Origin: Candidatus Omnitrophota bacterium
Lineage (GTDB): Bacteria; Omnitrophota; Gorgyraeia; Duberdicusellales; 4484-171
Reading direction: 5' to 3'
Assembly (NCBI GenBank): GCA_016935525.1
Contig: JAFGQU010000009.1
Location: 1-34,375 of the forward strand
DNA length: 34,375 bases
Positions 7,260 through 15,907 of this stretch are shown piece by piece (position 1 is the stretch's first letter; each line of letters opens with the position of its first letter). Both the position numbers and the translations under genes were made by a program. The notes below the pieces were generated by a model, which was given only the letters and a program-made list of their open reading frames with translations, had not been told where the DNA came from and searched no databases.

Positions 7260-8689
7260 GAAAATTCATATTATTTTTTACGGTAGTTTCGGTTTTGCTG
7301 GTAACCAGCGGTTGTACCGATACCCGTTATATGGCGGAACGAAGGTTCTGGCACGCTGAACGGGAAGCGGCTAAAATATTCGCGAAAGCTCCTTCCGGAA
7401 AATTATCCGATGAACAATTGGCCAAAGTGATCGGGATTTATGAGGAAGTCGCCAAAGACTATCCTTTAGAAAAAGTAGCCGCGCAGATCCATTTTTCTCT
7501 TTCCCGGATATATTTTTCTCAAGGGAAATTCGATATCGCCCGTCGGGAATTGACCCGTATCGTCCAGAATTTTTCCGCGGACACAAAGATCGCTCCGCAA
7601 GCCTATTTCGGTTTAGGTAATATATATGAAGCTGAAAAGAAGTGGCCTCAGGCGAAAGAAGAGTACGAAAAGATCATCGATCTTTACCCTCTTTCTACGT
7701 TGGGATTGACTATCCCGATGTATCTGGTGCAACATTACCAGCAGGTAGATGACCAGGCGGCGAAAGAGGCGGCGTATGAAAAAGGCGTGAAAAATTATAT
7801 GGCGCTTATAGATAAATATAACCAGACCAGCGTGGCCCCGGTGATCAAGGACCATCTGGCGTCTCTCCACATTCTCATGGGAAAACCGCAGGCGGCGATC
7901 GATCTGTGGGATGAGACTATCAAGAATTATTCTCAAGGGACAGCCCCGCTTAAAGCGTATTTGTCGAAAGCGGGAGTATACGAGAACCAGTTGAAAGATT
8001 TTCCAAAAGCGATCGGGGTGTATAACGAGTTTTTAGAAAAGTTTCCCAATACACCGATAGATAAAGATGTCCGTTACCGTCTGGGAAGGCTTTATCTGGT
8101 CAATGGCCAGGTAGATAAAGCTAAAGAGGCTTTTTACTCTCTTATCGACAAATATCCTGACCAGACTCAGCTTTTGATCAGTTCTTATTCCGGTTTGGCG
8201 CAATGTTACAGGAAAGAAGCCAATACCGAGAAAGTCGTGGAGATGTATGATACGATCAGGACGCGTTTCCCGGATACTACCGCGGCAATGGCTATTCCTT
8301 TTCTGACCGCGCAATATTATAAAGATATTAAATATGCGGCTAAAGCGGAGACGGCGTTTACCGACGCGATTACCGAATATCAGAAGATCCTCACACAGAA
8401 AAAAACTTCGGAAAAGGCAAAAGATGCCGTGATGCATTTCCTTGCTCTTTCTTATTTGAAAAATCTGCAGTGGGATGAAGCGTTGCCTCTTTTACGGCAG
8501 TTGATCGAAAAACATCCGCAAAATCCCAGTTATCTTATGGATATAGCTGCGGTCCACCGTAATCTTCAGGATACTGATAGCGCGGTCAAGACGTATGAAG
8601 AGTTGATCAAACGGTATCCCAACAACGCATTCCTGGTGAAGTTCGCCAAGACTCAAATCGATATATTGGAAAAAGGGTCGGAAAACTAA
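7256..8689 (+). CDS. TPR-repeat lipoprotein (exosortase-locus PrsT-like or YbgF/BamD-like)
   Basis: The 477-residue product begins with a lipoprotein signal: MRK, a hydrophobic core, then VTSGC with Cys20 as the acylation site. From about residue 50 to the end it is a chain of tetratricopeptide-like repeats of about 34-38 residues, for example KVIGIYEEVAKDYP, AARRELTRIVQNF-type, AIGVYNEFLEKFPNTP, AKEAFYSLIDKYPDQ and AVKTYEELIKRYPNN. The repeated F/Y-P-(N/D) ends are typical of outer-membrane TPR lipoproteins such as BamD. PEP-CTERM loci often contain a TPR lipoprotein (PrsT), usually larger. It is coupled to the membrane protein upstream. The likely role is a periplasmic scaffold for export of polysaccharide or PEP-CTERM protein; that is inference. 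Confidence 0.8.
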   Translation: MRKFILFFTVVSVLLVTSGCTDTRYMAERRFWHAEREAAKIFAKAPSGKLSDEQLAKVIGIYEEVAKDYPLEKVAAQIHFSLSRIYFSQGKFDIARRELTRIVQNFSADTKIAPQAYFGLGNIYEAEKKWPQAKEEYEKIIDLYPLSTLGLTIPMYLVQHYQQVDDQAAKEAAYEKGVKNYMALIDKYNQTSVAPVIKDHLASLHILMGKPQAAIDLWDETIKNYSQGTAPLKAYLSKAGVYENQLKDFPKAIGVYNEFLEKFPNTPIDKDVRYRLGRLYLVNGQVDKAKEAFYSLIDKYPDQTQLLISSYSGLAQCYRKEANTEKVVEMYDTIRTRFPDTTAAMAIPFLTAQYYKDIKYAAKAETAFTDAITEYQKILTQKKTSEKAKDAVMHFLALSYLKNLQWDEALPLLRQLIEKHPQNPSYLMDIAAVHRNLQDTDSAVKTYEELIKRYPNNAFLVKFAKTQIDILEKGSEN

Positions 8690-8748
8690 AAACTTTCGGA
8701 AAATCACGCTGTTCTTTGAAGTGAAAATCTTAAAAATTACGGTGTCTT

Positions 8749-9585
8749 TTGAACAAAAAGTCTTTATTACAATCTATCCTTATCCTTCTTTTCATTCTTG
8801 TCCTCTATATCCCTGTCTATAGCTCGCTCTATGAACGGTTTACCGCGGAAAATACCTATTATTCTCACGGGTTCCTTATCCCTTTGGTTTCGCTTTATTT
8901 AGCCTGGCGGAAAAAGAGACTCCTGGAAGCTTTACCGGCAAGATCATCGGTTCTGGGATTAGGTGTTCTTTTAGGCGGGTTATTGATTTATTTTTTAGGC
9001 CTTTCGTTTAAAGTCAACTTTATTGCCTATCTGTCGATACCGCTGGTGATCTGGGGAATAATCCTGTATTTAAAAGGAATGGCCTGGGCTCGGGCGCTTT
9101 TCTTTCCGGTAGCGTTTCTGGTATTTATGCTGCCGTTACCGCAGGTATTTGTGATCGCGATCGCCTTTCAAATGAAACTGTGGGCCGCGGATATGGCCGC
9201 GTTTTTCCTGCGCCTGGCCGGACTGGAAGTGATCAGTTCCGGTTCAAAGATCTCCTATCCGGGAGGGTTCCTTATGGTCGGAGACCCTTGCAGCGGGTTA
9301 CGTTCGTTGATTTCTTTTTTAGCGTTAGGCGCGTTATTTTCCCAGCTGGTAAGGTGCGCTTTTCCTCGTAAGATCGTATTATTGTTTTCTACTGTCCCGA
9401 TCGCGCTTTTATCGAACGTGGCGCGGATAATGTTTTTGGTAGTAGTAAGTTTCTTTTACGGCCAGGAAGTCGCGTTAGGTTTTCTTCATGATGCCAGCGG
9501 CGTAGCCGTGTTTGTCCTGGGATTTATCGGATTAATATTGGTGAGTAAAGGGTTACGATGTCACTTGAATTTAGAAAATACCTGA
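8749..9585 (+). CDS. xrt: Exosortase (PEP-CTERM sorting transpeptidase/protease)
   Basis: This 278-residue polytopic inner-membrane enzyme has about eight hydrophobic helices. The exosortase triad is present: Cys181 in GDPCSGLRSL, Arg226 in SNVARI and His247 in FLHDASGVAVF. The N-terminal YYSHGFLIPLVSLYLAW (37-53) is another family signature. It cleaves PEP-CTERM proteins at the C-terminal motif and probably transfers them to a surface acceptor. The start is a TTG at 8749; no ATG or GTG exists in frame before the upstream stop at 8731, so the TTG is chosen with modest confidence. It overlaps the EpsI gene by 28 bp. The pairing of a full exosortase with a separate EpsI protein is common. Confidence 0.92.
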   Translation: MNKKSLLQSILILLFILVLYIPVYSSLYERFTAENTYYSHGFLIPLVSLYLAWRKKRLLEALPARSSVLGLGVLLGGLLIYFLGLSFKVNFIAYLSIPLVIWGIILYLKGMAWARALFFPVAFLVFMLPLPQVFVIAIAFQMKLWAADMAAFFLRLAGLEVISSGSKISYPGGFLMVGDPCSGLRSLISFLALGALFSQLVRCAFPRKIVLLFSTVPIALLSNVARIMFLVVVSFFYGQEVALGFLHDASGVAVFVLGFIGLILVSKGLRCHLNLENT

Positions 9586-10187
9586 CGGTCCTGCTCCTTT
9601 TAGGGTTAGCCTGCGGGTTGGTCTTGCGGGCCTCTTTTTACAACGATATCCCTACCGATACAGTCGATATCAATACATTCCCTTTGACGATAGGTCCCTG
9701 GAACGCGACGGAAATACCGGTGACCGAACACGTGCGTGAAGTATTAGGTACCGATGAGGTGCTTACCCGGATATACAAAAACGGGCAGGAGGGTACAGTG
9801 ATGCTTGCGATCATCTATTCGGATAATAACCGGGACAGTTTCCATCCCCCGGAACTATGTTATATCGGAGCCGGCGGCCAGTTACGCGATCAACATACCG
9901 AAGCGGTAACCGTTTCTCCTCACGAGACTGTTTTGACCAATAAATTAGTGATGGACCAGGGCCAGGAAGTGATCACGGCCTGGTATTGGTTTATGGTAAA
10001 TGACCGGTTTATTACTAACTATTATGTCCAGCAGGTGTATCTGCTTTTAGAGGCGATAAGGGGCCGTCCCCTGAAAGGGGCGATGGTACGGGTGTCGGTC
10101 CACGGGACAGCTCAAAACCTCCAGGATAACGCAATATCGTTTATGGGAGAAATAACCCCGATCCTGAAAAAATTCTTTAAAACTTGA
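9558..10187 (+). CDS. EpsI family protein (exosortase-associated)
   Basis: The 209 residues begin with a signal anchor (residues 8-27), followed by a periplasmic EpsI domain. The motif HPPELCYIGAGG (96-107) matches the family H-x-P-E-x-C-Y-x-G signature, and INTFPLTIGPWNA (38-50) is the usual N-terminal strand. EpsI-like domains are found fused to or next to exosortases and in exopolysaccharide loci; their biochemical role is not firmly known. The ATG at 9558 lies 28 bp inside the exosortase gene, so translation is likely coupled. The conserved Cys101 is intact. Confidence 0.87.
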   Translation: MSLEFRKYLTVLLLLGLACGLVLRASFYNDIPTDTVDINTFPLTIGPWNATEIPVTEHVREVLGTDEVLTRIYKNGQEGTVMLAIIYSDNNRDSFHPPELCYIGAGGQLRDQHTEAVTVSPHETVLTNKLVMDQGQEVITAWYWFMVNDRFITNYYVQQVYLLLEAIRGRPLKGAMVRVSVHGTAQNLQDNAISFMGEITPILKKFFKT

Positions 10188-10189
10188 AT

Positions 10190-11455
10190 ATGGACCAAAA
10201 AAATGTTATATTTATGTGCTCCGCGTACACACATATAAAATCTATGGGTGGCCTGCCATATCGAAGACAGCTAAGGGATTTTCTTACTCTTAGCCTTGAT
10301 AATTGTATGAAAGCGGTCAATGCCGACCGAGGCTCTATCTTTTTGTTCGATAACGAAAAACAAGAGTTAGTCTTAGAGGTCGTAAAAAACACCTCGGACA
10401 TCAACGGCGGATTACAGGGGATCCGGACCCGGTTAGGTGAACGGATCGTCGGTAAAGTCGCCCTGGAACGGAAGCCTTGTCTTGTCGAGAATATCGACGA
10501 TTTCCCCGCGTTTTTTGACCTGCCCCGGTATTCTGATTATCAGTCAAAATCTTTTCTTTCGGTCCCTTTAGAATATGGTAATGAATTGATCGGCGTGGTC
10601 AATGTGACCGAAAAGACTGCCGGAGGGGTCTTTGACGACCAGGATTTAAAGGCCGTGGTGGATATCTGTCATCATCTGGGGATCGCCGTATTCAATCTGA
10701 AAAATTATCTTGACCGTCAAAAAGAAGAGCGTGACGCTCTTCTGGCTCAGGTCGCGCTTCTCGAGAAAAACCTGGAACATTCCCAGAAATTTTCTTCTTT
10801 AGGTAAATTGGTGGGCGGGCTTGTGCATGAGATAAACAATCCTTTAGACGGGATCATCCGTTACGTGAATCTGGCCTGTGATTGCGTACAGGAAGAAGAG
10901 GTCATCAAAGAATACCTTACGGAAGCCCGGCAGGGGTTAAAACGTATTGCCACGACTATCCGTTCGTTATTGGATTTTAGCTGGAGCATGTCCAGTTCCG
11001 AAGGGGTGATCGATACCAACCGCGCGATAGAAGAAAGCCTGTTCACCTTACGGCATTATCTTACCAGCCATAATATAAAGGTAAAAAAAGAGACCGCGCT
11101 TTCGTTGCCTAAACTTCCCGATTATCGGTTGAAACTTGTTTTCAACAATATCATTAAGAATGCCTGTGAAGCCATGAAGCATGGCGGTGAACTTACCGTC
11201 GCTACCGATTTCTATGACAATATGATCAAAATACGTTTTAGCGATACCGGAGACGGGATTCCCCGGGATATTCAGGAAAAGATATTCGAACCGTTTTTTA
11301 CCACAAAAAACATGGGGGAAGGGTCTGGTTTAGGTATGGCGATCTCTTATGAGATCGTTCAGCGATACCAGGGCACAATTTCCATCGAATCAGAAGAGGG
11401 TAAAGGGACGACCTTTACCGTACGGTTACCCGTACATAACTTGAAGATTGAATAG
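10190..11455 (+). CDS. GAF-domain sensor histidine kinase
   Basis: This is a soluble 421-residue kinase. Numbering from the alternative TTG start at 10184, a GAF domain spans about 35-172 (AVNADRGSIFLF, GERIVGKVALERKPCLVEN, SVPLEYGNELIGVVNV). A coiled linker follows at 172-205. The dimerisation helix holds phosphoacceptor His215 in GGLVHEINNPL, and the catalytic domain has the N-box NNIIKNACEA (321-330), SDTGDGIP (353-360), FEPFFTTK and GSGLGMAI. No membrane segment is seen, unlike many PrsK kinases of PEP-CTERM loci, so it must sense a cytosolic ligand or a partner. It starts 2 bp after the EpsI stop. The likely partner is the response regulator at 11812-13200, though a 356-bp gap with a palindrome separates them. 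TTG at 10184 is an alternative start, overlapping the EpsI stop. Confidence 0.85.
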   Translation: MDQKNVIFMCSAYTHIKSMGGLPYRRQLRDFLTLSLDNCMKAVNADRGSIFLFDNEKQELVLEVVKNTSDINGGLQGIRTRLGERIVGKVALERKPCLVENIDDFPAFFDLPRYSDYQSKSFLSVPLEYGNELIGVVNVTEKTAGGVFDDQDLKAVVDICHHLGIAVFNLKNYLDRQKEERDALLAQVALLEKNLEHSQKFSSLGKLVGGLVHEINNPLDGIIRYVNLACDCVQEEEVIKEYLTEARQGLKRIATTIRSLLDFSWSMSSSEGVIDTNRAIEESLFTLRHYLTSHNIKVKKETALSLPKLPDYRLKLVFNNIIKNACEAMKHGGELTVATDFYDNMIKIRFSDTGDGIPRDIQEKIFEPFFTTKNMGEGSGLGMAISYEIVQRYQGTISIESEEGKGTTFTVRLPVHNLKIE

Positions 11456-11551
11456 TTACATTTTTATATTCAGCAAAACGTAGCTGTACCGGCAATAAAG
11501 TGTAATATAAAACAAAATATTGTTTGCCCAAGGATATAGTTTGCAGAGTGA

Positions 11552-11784
11552 AAATAACCAAACACCAAGAAACAATAACCAAATAATGACCAATCACAGT
11601 TCAAATCCTAAGTCCAAAATCCTAAGCTCTAAACAAATCCTAAATCATAAACTCAAAATATTGATATATTTTTTTATATTTGGTATCAGCGATATTGTTT
11701 TGGATTTTTTTCTTTCGAATTTGTTTAGGATTTAGGGTTTAGAATTTAGGATTTAAAAACGGTATCTTGGTTATTGGTGATTGT
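11552..11784. repeat. Family-B arms enclosing a nested family-C inverted repeat, between kinase and regulator genes
   Basis: This fills most of the 356-bp gap 11456-11811, which has no gene. The outer left arm (11552-11597) carries AATAACCAA words, and complementary TTGGTTATTG lies at 11767-11776. Inside, AAATCCTAA (11603-11611) pairs with TTAGGATTT (11746-11754), and CTAAACAAA (11629-11637) pairs with TTTGTTTAG (11720-11728), a properly nested hairpin of over 150 bases. 11552-11594 is an exact inverted copy of window bases 1-43. The structure could end transcription of the upstream operon or separate kinase and regulator doses. Confidence 0.8.
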
Positions 11785-11811
11785 AAACTCTATCGGATAA
11801 ATAGTTTATTT

Positions 11812-13200
11812 ATGAAACAAAGTATTCTGATCGTTGACGACGAACCGCTTACCCGTAAATCTCTTTTTGAGATATTACGCCATCGCGGGTATAAAGTGAA
11901 TTGCGTGGGGAGCGCTCAGGAAGCGTTAGATTCCCTGGCAAAAGATCCGCCCGATATTGTGATTACCGACCTGAAGATGCCGGGGCTTGACGGTATGGAA
12001 TTGCTTAAACAGCTGAAAGCTATCGATAACGATATCGCGGTAGTATTGATGACGGCGTTTGGTTCGATAGAAAATGCCGTCGAAGCCATGAAAGAGGGGG
12101 CTTACGATTATATCACTAAACCGATCGTGGATAACGAAATCGAACTTGTCATCGAACGTATTTTTGAACAGAAACGTCTTATCGAAGAAAATAAAACCCT
12201 GAAAAAAAGGCTTGCCGATACTTCCCGGGCTAAATTTCACGGGATCATCGGGCAGGCTCCGCAGATGCAGAAGATATACAATCTGATCGACGCGGTCGCG
12301 TCTACCAACGCGACGGTATTGATCCAGGGCGACAGCGGTACCGGTAAAAGAATGGTTGCCTGCGCGATCCATCGGGCGGATAAGTTCCGTCATGATAAGC
12401 CTTTTATCGAAGTAAGTTGCGGCGCGTTACCGGAAAATCTGCTTGAAAGCGAGCTGTTCGGCCATGTAAAAGGCTCTTTTACCAGCGCTATCCGTGACCG
12501 CCAGGGAAGGTTTGAACTTGCCGCCGGCGGGATCATATTTTTAGATGAAATCGATACGTTCAGTCCTAATCTGCAGGTGAAACTCCTGAGAGTATTACAG
12601 GAAGGCGAATTCGAACGGGTCGGCGATACCAAGACTTTCAAAGTCGACGTGAAAGTGGTCGCGGCCACCAATCAGAACCTTAAAAAGCTCATCGCTGAAG
12701 GAAAATTCCGTGAAGACCTGTATTACCGGCTTAATGTGATACCGGTCTATGTGCCGGCTTTGCGTGAACGTAAAGGAGATATCCCGTTATTAGTCGAACA
12801 TTTTTTAGAGAAATGTTCGAAACGCAACGAAAACAAAAAAGTCTGTGATATTTCCGAAGACGTTATGCGGGCGCTTCTGGAATATGACTGGCCGGGGAAT
12901 ATCCGGGAATTAGAAAACATCATCGAACGGGCGGTCATCTTGTGTAAAGGCAGCACTATCGGTATCGTCGATCTTCCTGATTTTCTCCAGGACATCAAAG
13001 GCGACCGGCCGGTACCGTCTTTGTCTGCAAACGGGAAAGTGCCTTTAAAAGAAGCGTTGAAATTTTCCGAAAAGAATATTATCGAACGGGTATTAGATGA
13101 ATGCGGCGGTAACCGTACCCGCGCCGCGGAATTGTTAGGTATCAATCGTACTACTCTTTATAATAAGATGAAAGAGTACGGTATGCTCCAGGACGAATAG
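11812..13200 (+). CDS. Sigma-54-dependent response regulator (NtrC type, PEP-CTERM-locus PrsR-like)
   Basis: The 462-residue activator has a receiver domain (1-120) with phospho-acceptor Asp53 in ITDLKMPG. The AAA+ domain spans about 140-375, with Walker A GDSGTGKR (173-180), Walker B IIFLDEID (241-248) and YRLNV/RER sensor and arginine motifs. A Fis-type HTH follows at about 420-460 (CGGNRTRAAELLGINRTTLY). The loop that touches sigma-54, normally GAFTGA, reads GSFTSA (221-226), an uncommon variant that keeps Phe and Thr. The start is the ATG at 11812; an upstream in-frame TTG at 11767 would add 15 unlikely residues. It follows the exosortase operon and the GAF kinase and should activate -24/-12 promoters such as those at 4549 and 31925. 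Confidence 0.9.
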   Translation: MKQSILIVDDEPLTRKSLFEILRHRGYKVNCVGSAQEALDSLAKDPPDIVITDLKMPGLDGMELLKQLKAIDNDIAVVLMTAFGSIENAVEAMKEGAYDYITKPIVDNEIELVIERIFEQKRLIEENKTLKKRLADTSRAKFHGIIGQAPQMQKIYNLIDAVASTNATVLIQGDSGTGKRMVACAIHRADKFRHDKPFIEVSCGALPENLLESELFGHVKGSFTSAIRDRQGRFELAAGGIIFLDEIDTFSPNLQVKLLRVLQEGEFERVGDTKTFKVDVKVVAATNQNLKKLIAEGKFREDLYYRLNVIPVYVPALRERKGDIPLLVEHFLEKCSKRNENKKVCDISEDVMRALLEYDWPGNIRELENIIERAVILCKGSTIGIVDLPDFLQDIKGDRPVPSLSANGKVPLKEALKFSEKNIIERVLDECGGNRTRAAELLGINRTTLYNKMKEYGMLQDE

Positions 13201-13317
13201 AATATTGTCCGATTCCACAACCGGAGTCCGCGTAAGATATAATTGTTTTTTTTACCCGATCCCACCAATCGAACTGAAAAAACAGGGCTTGTCCTATTGT
13301 AAATTTGAAAGGGTGGT

Positions 13318-14322
13318 ATGTCTTATACTCTCAGTGACATTGTTCATGTCGATAAATGGCAGAAGATCCAGGACTATTTTTCTCAGGTCCTTTCGATATA
13401 TCTGCGCACGGTAGACCTTAACTGGCAGTTCTTCACCCGTCCCAGCGGTTCGTCGCGTCTTTGCGATATGCTCCATATATTTACCGACCGTAAAAAAGTG
13501 ATGTGTAACGAATGCCTTTTAAGGGAATTCGAAGATATCGAAAAAGATTGGAACCAGGGATATGAATGTGTGCCGGGAGTCTTTATCTATCCGGTCCCGT
13601 TACGGGTACAGGATAAAGTCGTCGCGTATATCATCGTCGGGCCGGTCATCGTCGGTAAACCGCGTAACTACCAGGCGTTTAAAGAGGTGATCGATACGTT
13701 CGGTATCGATGCCGAAGAATTCCTTGATGCTATCCGGGATACCCGGACATTTACCTTCAACGGAGTCAACTCTCTTCTTGAACTGCTTTACGATATCGGC
13801 CGGTATGTATGCGAAGTCGGATATACTAACCTGCGGCTACGGAAACTGTTGCCGTCGGTCCCTTCGGTATTCGATTCGTTGAACGCGGTATATCTGGATA
13901 AGATGCTGAAAGCGCTTCTGGATATTTCTTATAATTTTTTAAACGCCGACCGGGGATCGATCATGCTTTTGGATAAATCCCGTAACGAATTATACATCGC
14001 GACCGCGAAGAATATCCCTCAGGATATCGTGAGCGTTGCCCGCCAGAAAATAGGCCAGGGTATCGCCGGATTAGTCGCGCAAAACCTGCGTCCGATGATC
14101 ATCGATTCTCAATCAACAGACCCGAAGCTGAGATCCCTCCTGCGGAATCCCAGCCTTACCTGCGCGATCAGTGTTCCGCTCAAGGTGAAGTCGCGATTAT
14201 TGGGAGTATTGAACATCGCGACCACGAAAGCTGAACCAAAAGAATTTGAGGCTTCAAGCTTGGAGACTATCGATACGCTCACCCGGCTGGTCGAAGAAAC
14301 TCTCGCCGACATCGCTCCGTAA
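13318..14322 (+). CDS. PocR-domain plus GAF-domain signalling protein
   Basis: The 334 residues have no output domain that I recognise. Residues about 10-160 resemble the PocR sensory domain: a tryptophan-led helix (W14), then Cys49 in RLCDM, Cys63 and Cys66 in VMCNEC, and Cys84 in YECVPG, followed by PVPLRVQDKVVAYIIVGPV. In PocR-family proteins these cysteines contribute to a ligand or metal/redox site. Residues about 190-332 are a GAF domain (NADRGSIMLLD, KIGQGIAGLVAQNLRPMI, ISVPLKVKSRLLGVLNI) similar to the GAF of the kinase upstream. It lies 117 bp downstream of the response regulator and convergent with rpoN. It may be a ligand-sensing partner of the kinase. A stand-alone sensor without an effector is unusual. 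Confidence 0.75.
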   Translation: MSYTLSDIVHVDKWQKIQDYFSQVLSIYLRTVDLNWQFFTRPSGSSRLCDMLHIFTDRKKVMCNECLLREFEDIEKDWNQGYECVPGVFIYPVPLRVQDKVVAYIIVGPVIVGKPRNYQAFKEVIDTFGIDAEEFLDAIRDTRTFTFNGVNSLLELLYDIGRYVCEVGYTNLRLRKLLPSVPSVFDSLNAVYLDKMLKALLDISYNFLNADRGSIMLLDKSRNELYIATAKNIPQDIVSVARQKIGQGIAGLVAQNLRPMIIDSQSTDPKLRSLLRNPSLTCAISVPLKVKSRLLGVLNIATTKAEPKEFEASSLETIDTLTRLVEETLADIAP

Positions 14323-14331
14323 TAACTTCGC

Positions 14332-14450
14332 ATGTCACAAAGTCACAAGGTCACATAGTCACAATGTGTAGGTCACACGTGAAGGAAACTGGGATTTTAC
14401 GTGTGACATGTGTCGTGTGACTAGCCTGCCGATAGGCAGGCGTGTGACGT
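14332..14450. repeat. Family-A inverted repeat with four perfect-period octamers and an inserted GC hairpin
   Basis: The left arm has four consecutive NNGTCACA octamers (14332-14363). GTCACACGT (14372-14380) pairs perfectly with ACGTGTGAC (14399-14407). The right arm is interrupted by a small hairpin, GCCTGCC/GGCAGGC, at about 14424-14441. Positions 14411-14446 recur exactly at 16061-16096. The element fills the gap between the convergent PocR-GAF and rpoN genes and could serve as a two-way terminator. Confidence 0.85.
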
Positions 14451-14453
14451 GAT

Positions 14454-15842
14454 TTAGCGGCGTGTGCGTTGATGGTACGGCGGGATTTTCAGTTCATCAC
14501 GGTATTTTGCGATAGTGCGCCGGGCGATCTTGAGGCCGTCTTTCTGGAGTAATCGTACGATAGCGCTGTCGCGTAACGGTTTTTTCGGATCTTCTTCGTC
14601 GATGAGCGTTAATAGTTTCGATTTGATATGTTCCTGGGAAACGGCCTGGCCATCCTCGGTAAGAAGGCTGCCGGAGAAAAAATAGTCGAGCCGATATACT
14701 CCGTAAGGGGTCTGGATATATTTTTTGCTTACGACACGGCTTACCGTAGATTCGTTACGTTTGATCTTTTTAGCGATATCTTTAAGGATAAGCGGTTCCA
14801 GATGGCTTGAGTCGCCTTGTTCGAAGAATCTTTTTTGGATCTTAAGGATCTCTTTAGTGATATCGCGGATAGTCTGTTCCCGTTGCGTGATCGCCTGGAT
14901 AAGCCCGAGTGCCGCCCGGATCTTTTTACGGATATACTGTTTGGTATGGGCCGGGGTGCTCTTACATCTTAACAGTTCGAGATGGTACGGGCTCAACCTT
15001 AACCGGGGGACCCATTTCGTGTTGATGATGATCTCGTATTTATCGTTTACTTTTTCTAAGACGACATCAGGTATTACCCGGACGATCTCTCCGGATTGAG
15101 TTTGTTCGTATGACCGTCCCGGTTTTGGTTCGAGCCGGCCGATTTCGGCGACCGCTTCTTCTATTTCGGTAAAAGGGACTTTTAACTTTTTGCCGATATG
15201 TTTATATTTTCTGTTGAGCAGATCGGCAAGATAATTTTTCACGATTTTATATGCCAGGGATGTTTTGCGGCGTTTTAACGTAAGTTGGATAAGGAGGCAT
15301 TCTTTCAGGTTGCGCGCGCCTACTCCCGCCGGATCAAAAGTGTGGATGACCTCGAGTATTTTTTCGGCATCTTTTTTGATGACCGGGTCGGTTTTAAAGA
15401 CCTTACTGTTAAGCAGGTTGGTTATCTCTTCCAGCGAACTGTTTAAATAGCCGTTATCATCAAGGCTGCCGATGAGGAATTCGCCTATTTTAAACAGCCG
15501 TTCGTCAAGGCCCTGGATACGCAGTTGCTGCAGGAGATGTTCGCCTAAAGTGGGTTCCTGGGTGATCAGGCTTTCTCTATAATCCCTCTTTTTCTGGAGG
15601 TCTTTGATCGTGCTGTCCGAAAAATCTCCGGCAATATCGTCATCCCGTTCTATGAGTCGTTCCATTTTATCGTGTAATGCCGCGTCTTCTTTGGAATCAT
15701 CCCGTTCTAAGGTGGGGTTTTCTTCAAGTTCCGCCTGAACGAAGCCGGCCAATTCCAGTAACGGTAATTGCAGGATATGTAATGATTGTTTCATCTGGGG
15801 GGTAAGCGTCAGGCTTAATGAAAGTTTCTGGCGTAATTTCAT
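14454..15842 (-). CDS. rpoN: RNA polymerase sigma-54 factor RpoN
   Basis: This 462-residue protein has normal length for sigma-54. Region I is the Gln/Leu-rich LTLTPQMKQSLHILQLPLLE (11-30) that responds to activators. A short acidic region II follows, then the core-binding region. The -12/HTH region includes LILKDIAKKIKRNESTVSRV, and the C-terminal RpoN box reads ARRTIAKYRDELKIP, which reads the -24 element. The start at 15842 (MKLRQKLSL) is chosen because it begins directly with region I; an upstream in-frame start would add 16 atypical residues. It is convergent with the PocR-GAF gene. Placement beside a sigma-54 activator and an exosortase locus is suggestive, though the factor would serve the whole cell. 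Confidence 0.95.
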   Translation of the reverse strand: MKLRQKLSLSLTLTPQMKQSLHILQLPLLELAGFVQAELEENPTLERDDSKEDAALHDKMERLIERDDDIAGDFSDSTIKDLQKKRDYRESLITQEPTLGEHLLQQLRIQGLDERLFKIGEFLIGSLDDNGYLNSSLEEITNLLNSKVFKTDPVIKKDAEKILEVIHTFDPAGVGARNLKECLLIQLTLKRRKTSLAYKIVKNYLADLLNRKYKHIGKKLKVPFTEIEEAVAEIGRLEPKPGRSYEQTQSGEIVRVIPDVVLEKVNDKYEIIINTKWVPRLRLSPYHLELLRCKSTPAHTKQYIRKKIRAALGLIQAITQREQTIRDITKEILKIQKRFFEQGDSSHLEPLILKDIAKKIKRNESTVSRVVSKKYIQTPYGVYRLDYFFSGSLLTEDGQAVSQEHIKSKLLTLIDEEDPKKPLRDSAIVRLLQKDGLKIARRTIAKYRDELKIPPYHQRTRR

Positions 15843-15849
15843 GATATTT

Positions 15850-15877
15850 ATTATAACGCCTCTTTTGCCTACTGCAA
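15850..15877 (-). promoter_or_regulatory. Sigma-70-type promoter of rpoN with -10 box next to the start codon
   Basis: On the minus strand TATAAT (15850-15855) lies 7 bases before the rpoN ATG. A weak -35, TTGCAG (15872-15877), precedes it by 16 bases. Transcription would begin at about the start codon, giving a leaderless or nearly leaderless message. Confidence 0.45.
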
Positions 15878-15907
15878 GATGCAAGGTCATACATATGTCT
15901 TCGGCGT

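Noticed and set aside
11926-12393. 155-codon open frame on the minus strand opposite the response regulator
   Set aside because: It lies wholly antisense to a confident gene and has a composition typical of a codon shadow. Other long antisense frames (7613-7936, 8033-8437, 19212-19571, 27274-27804) were rejected for the same reason.
14332-14363. Four regularly spaced GTCACA octamers considered as a CRISPR array
   Set aside because: The period is 8 bases, there are no spacers of 25-40 bases and no cas genes; it is one arm of an inverted repeat.
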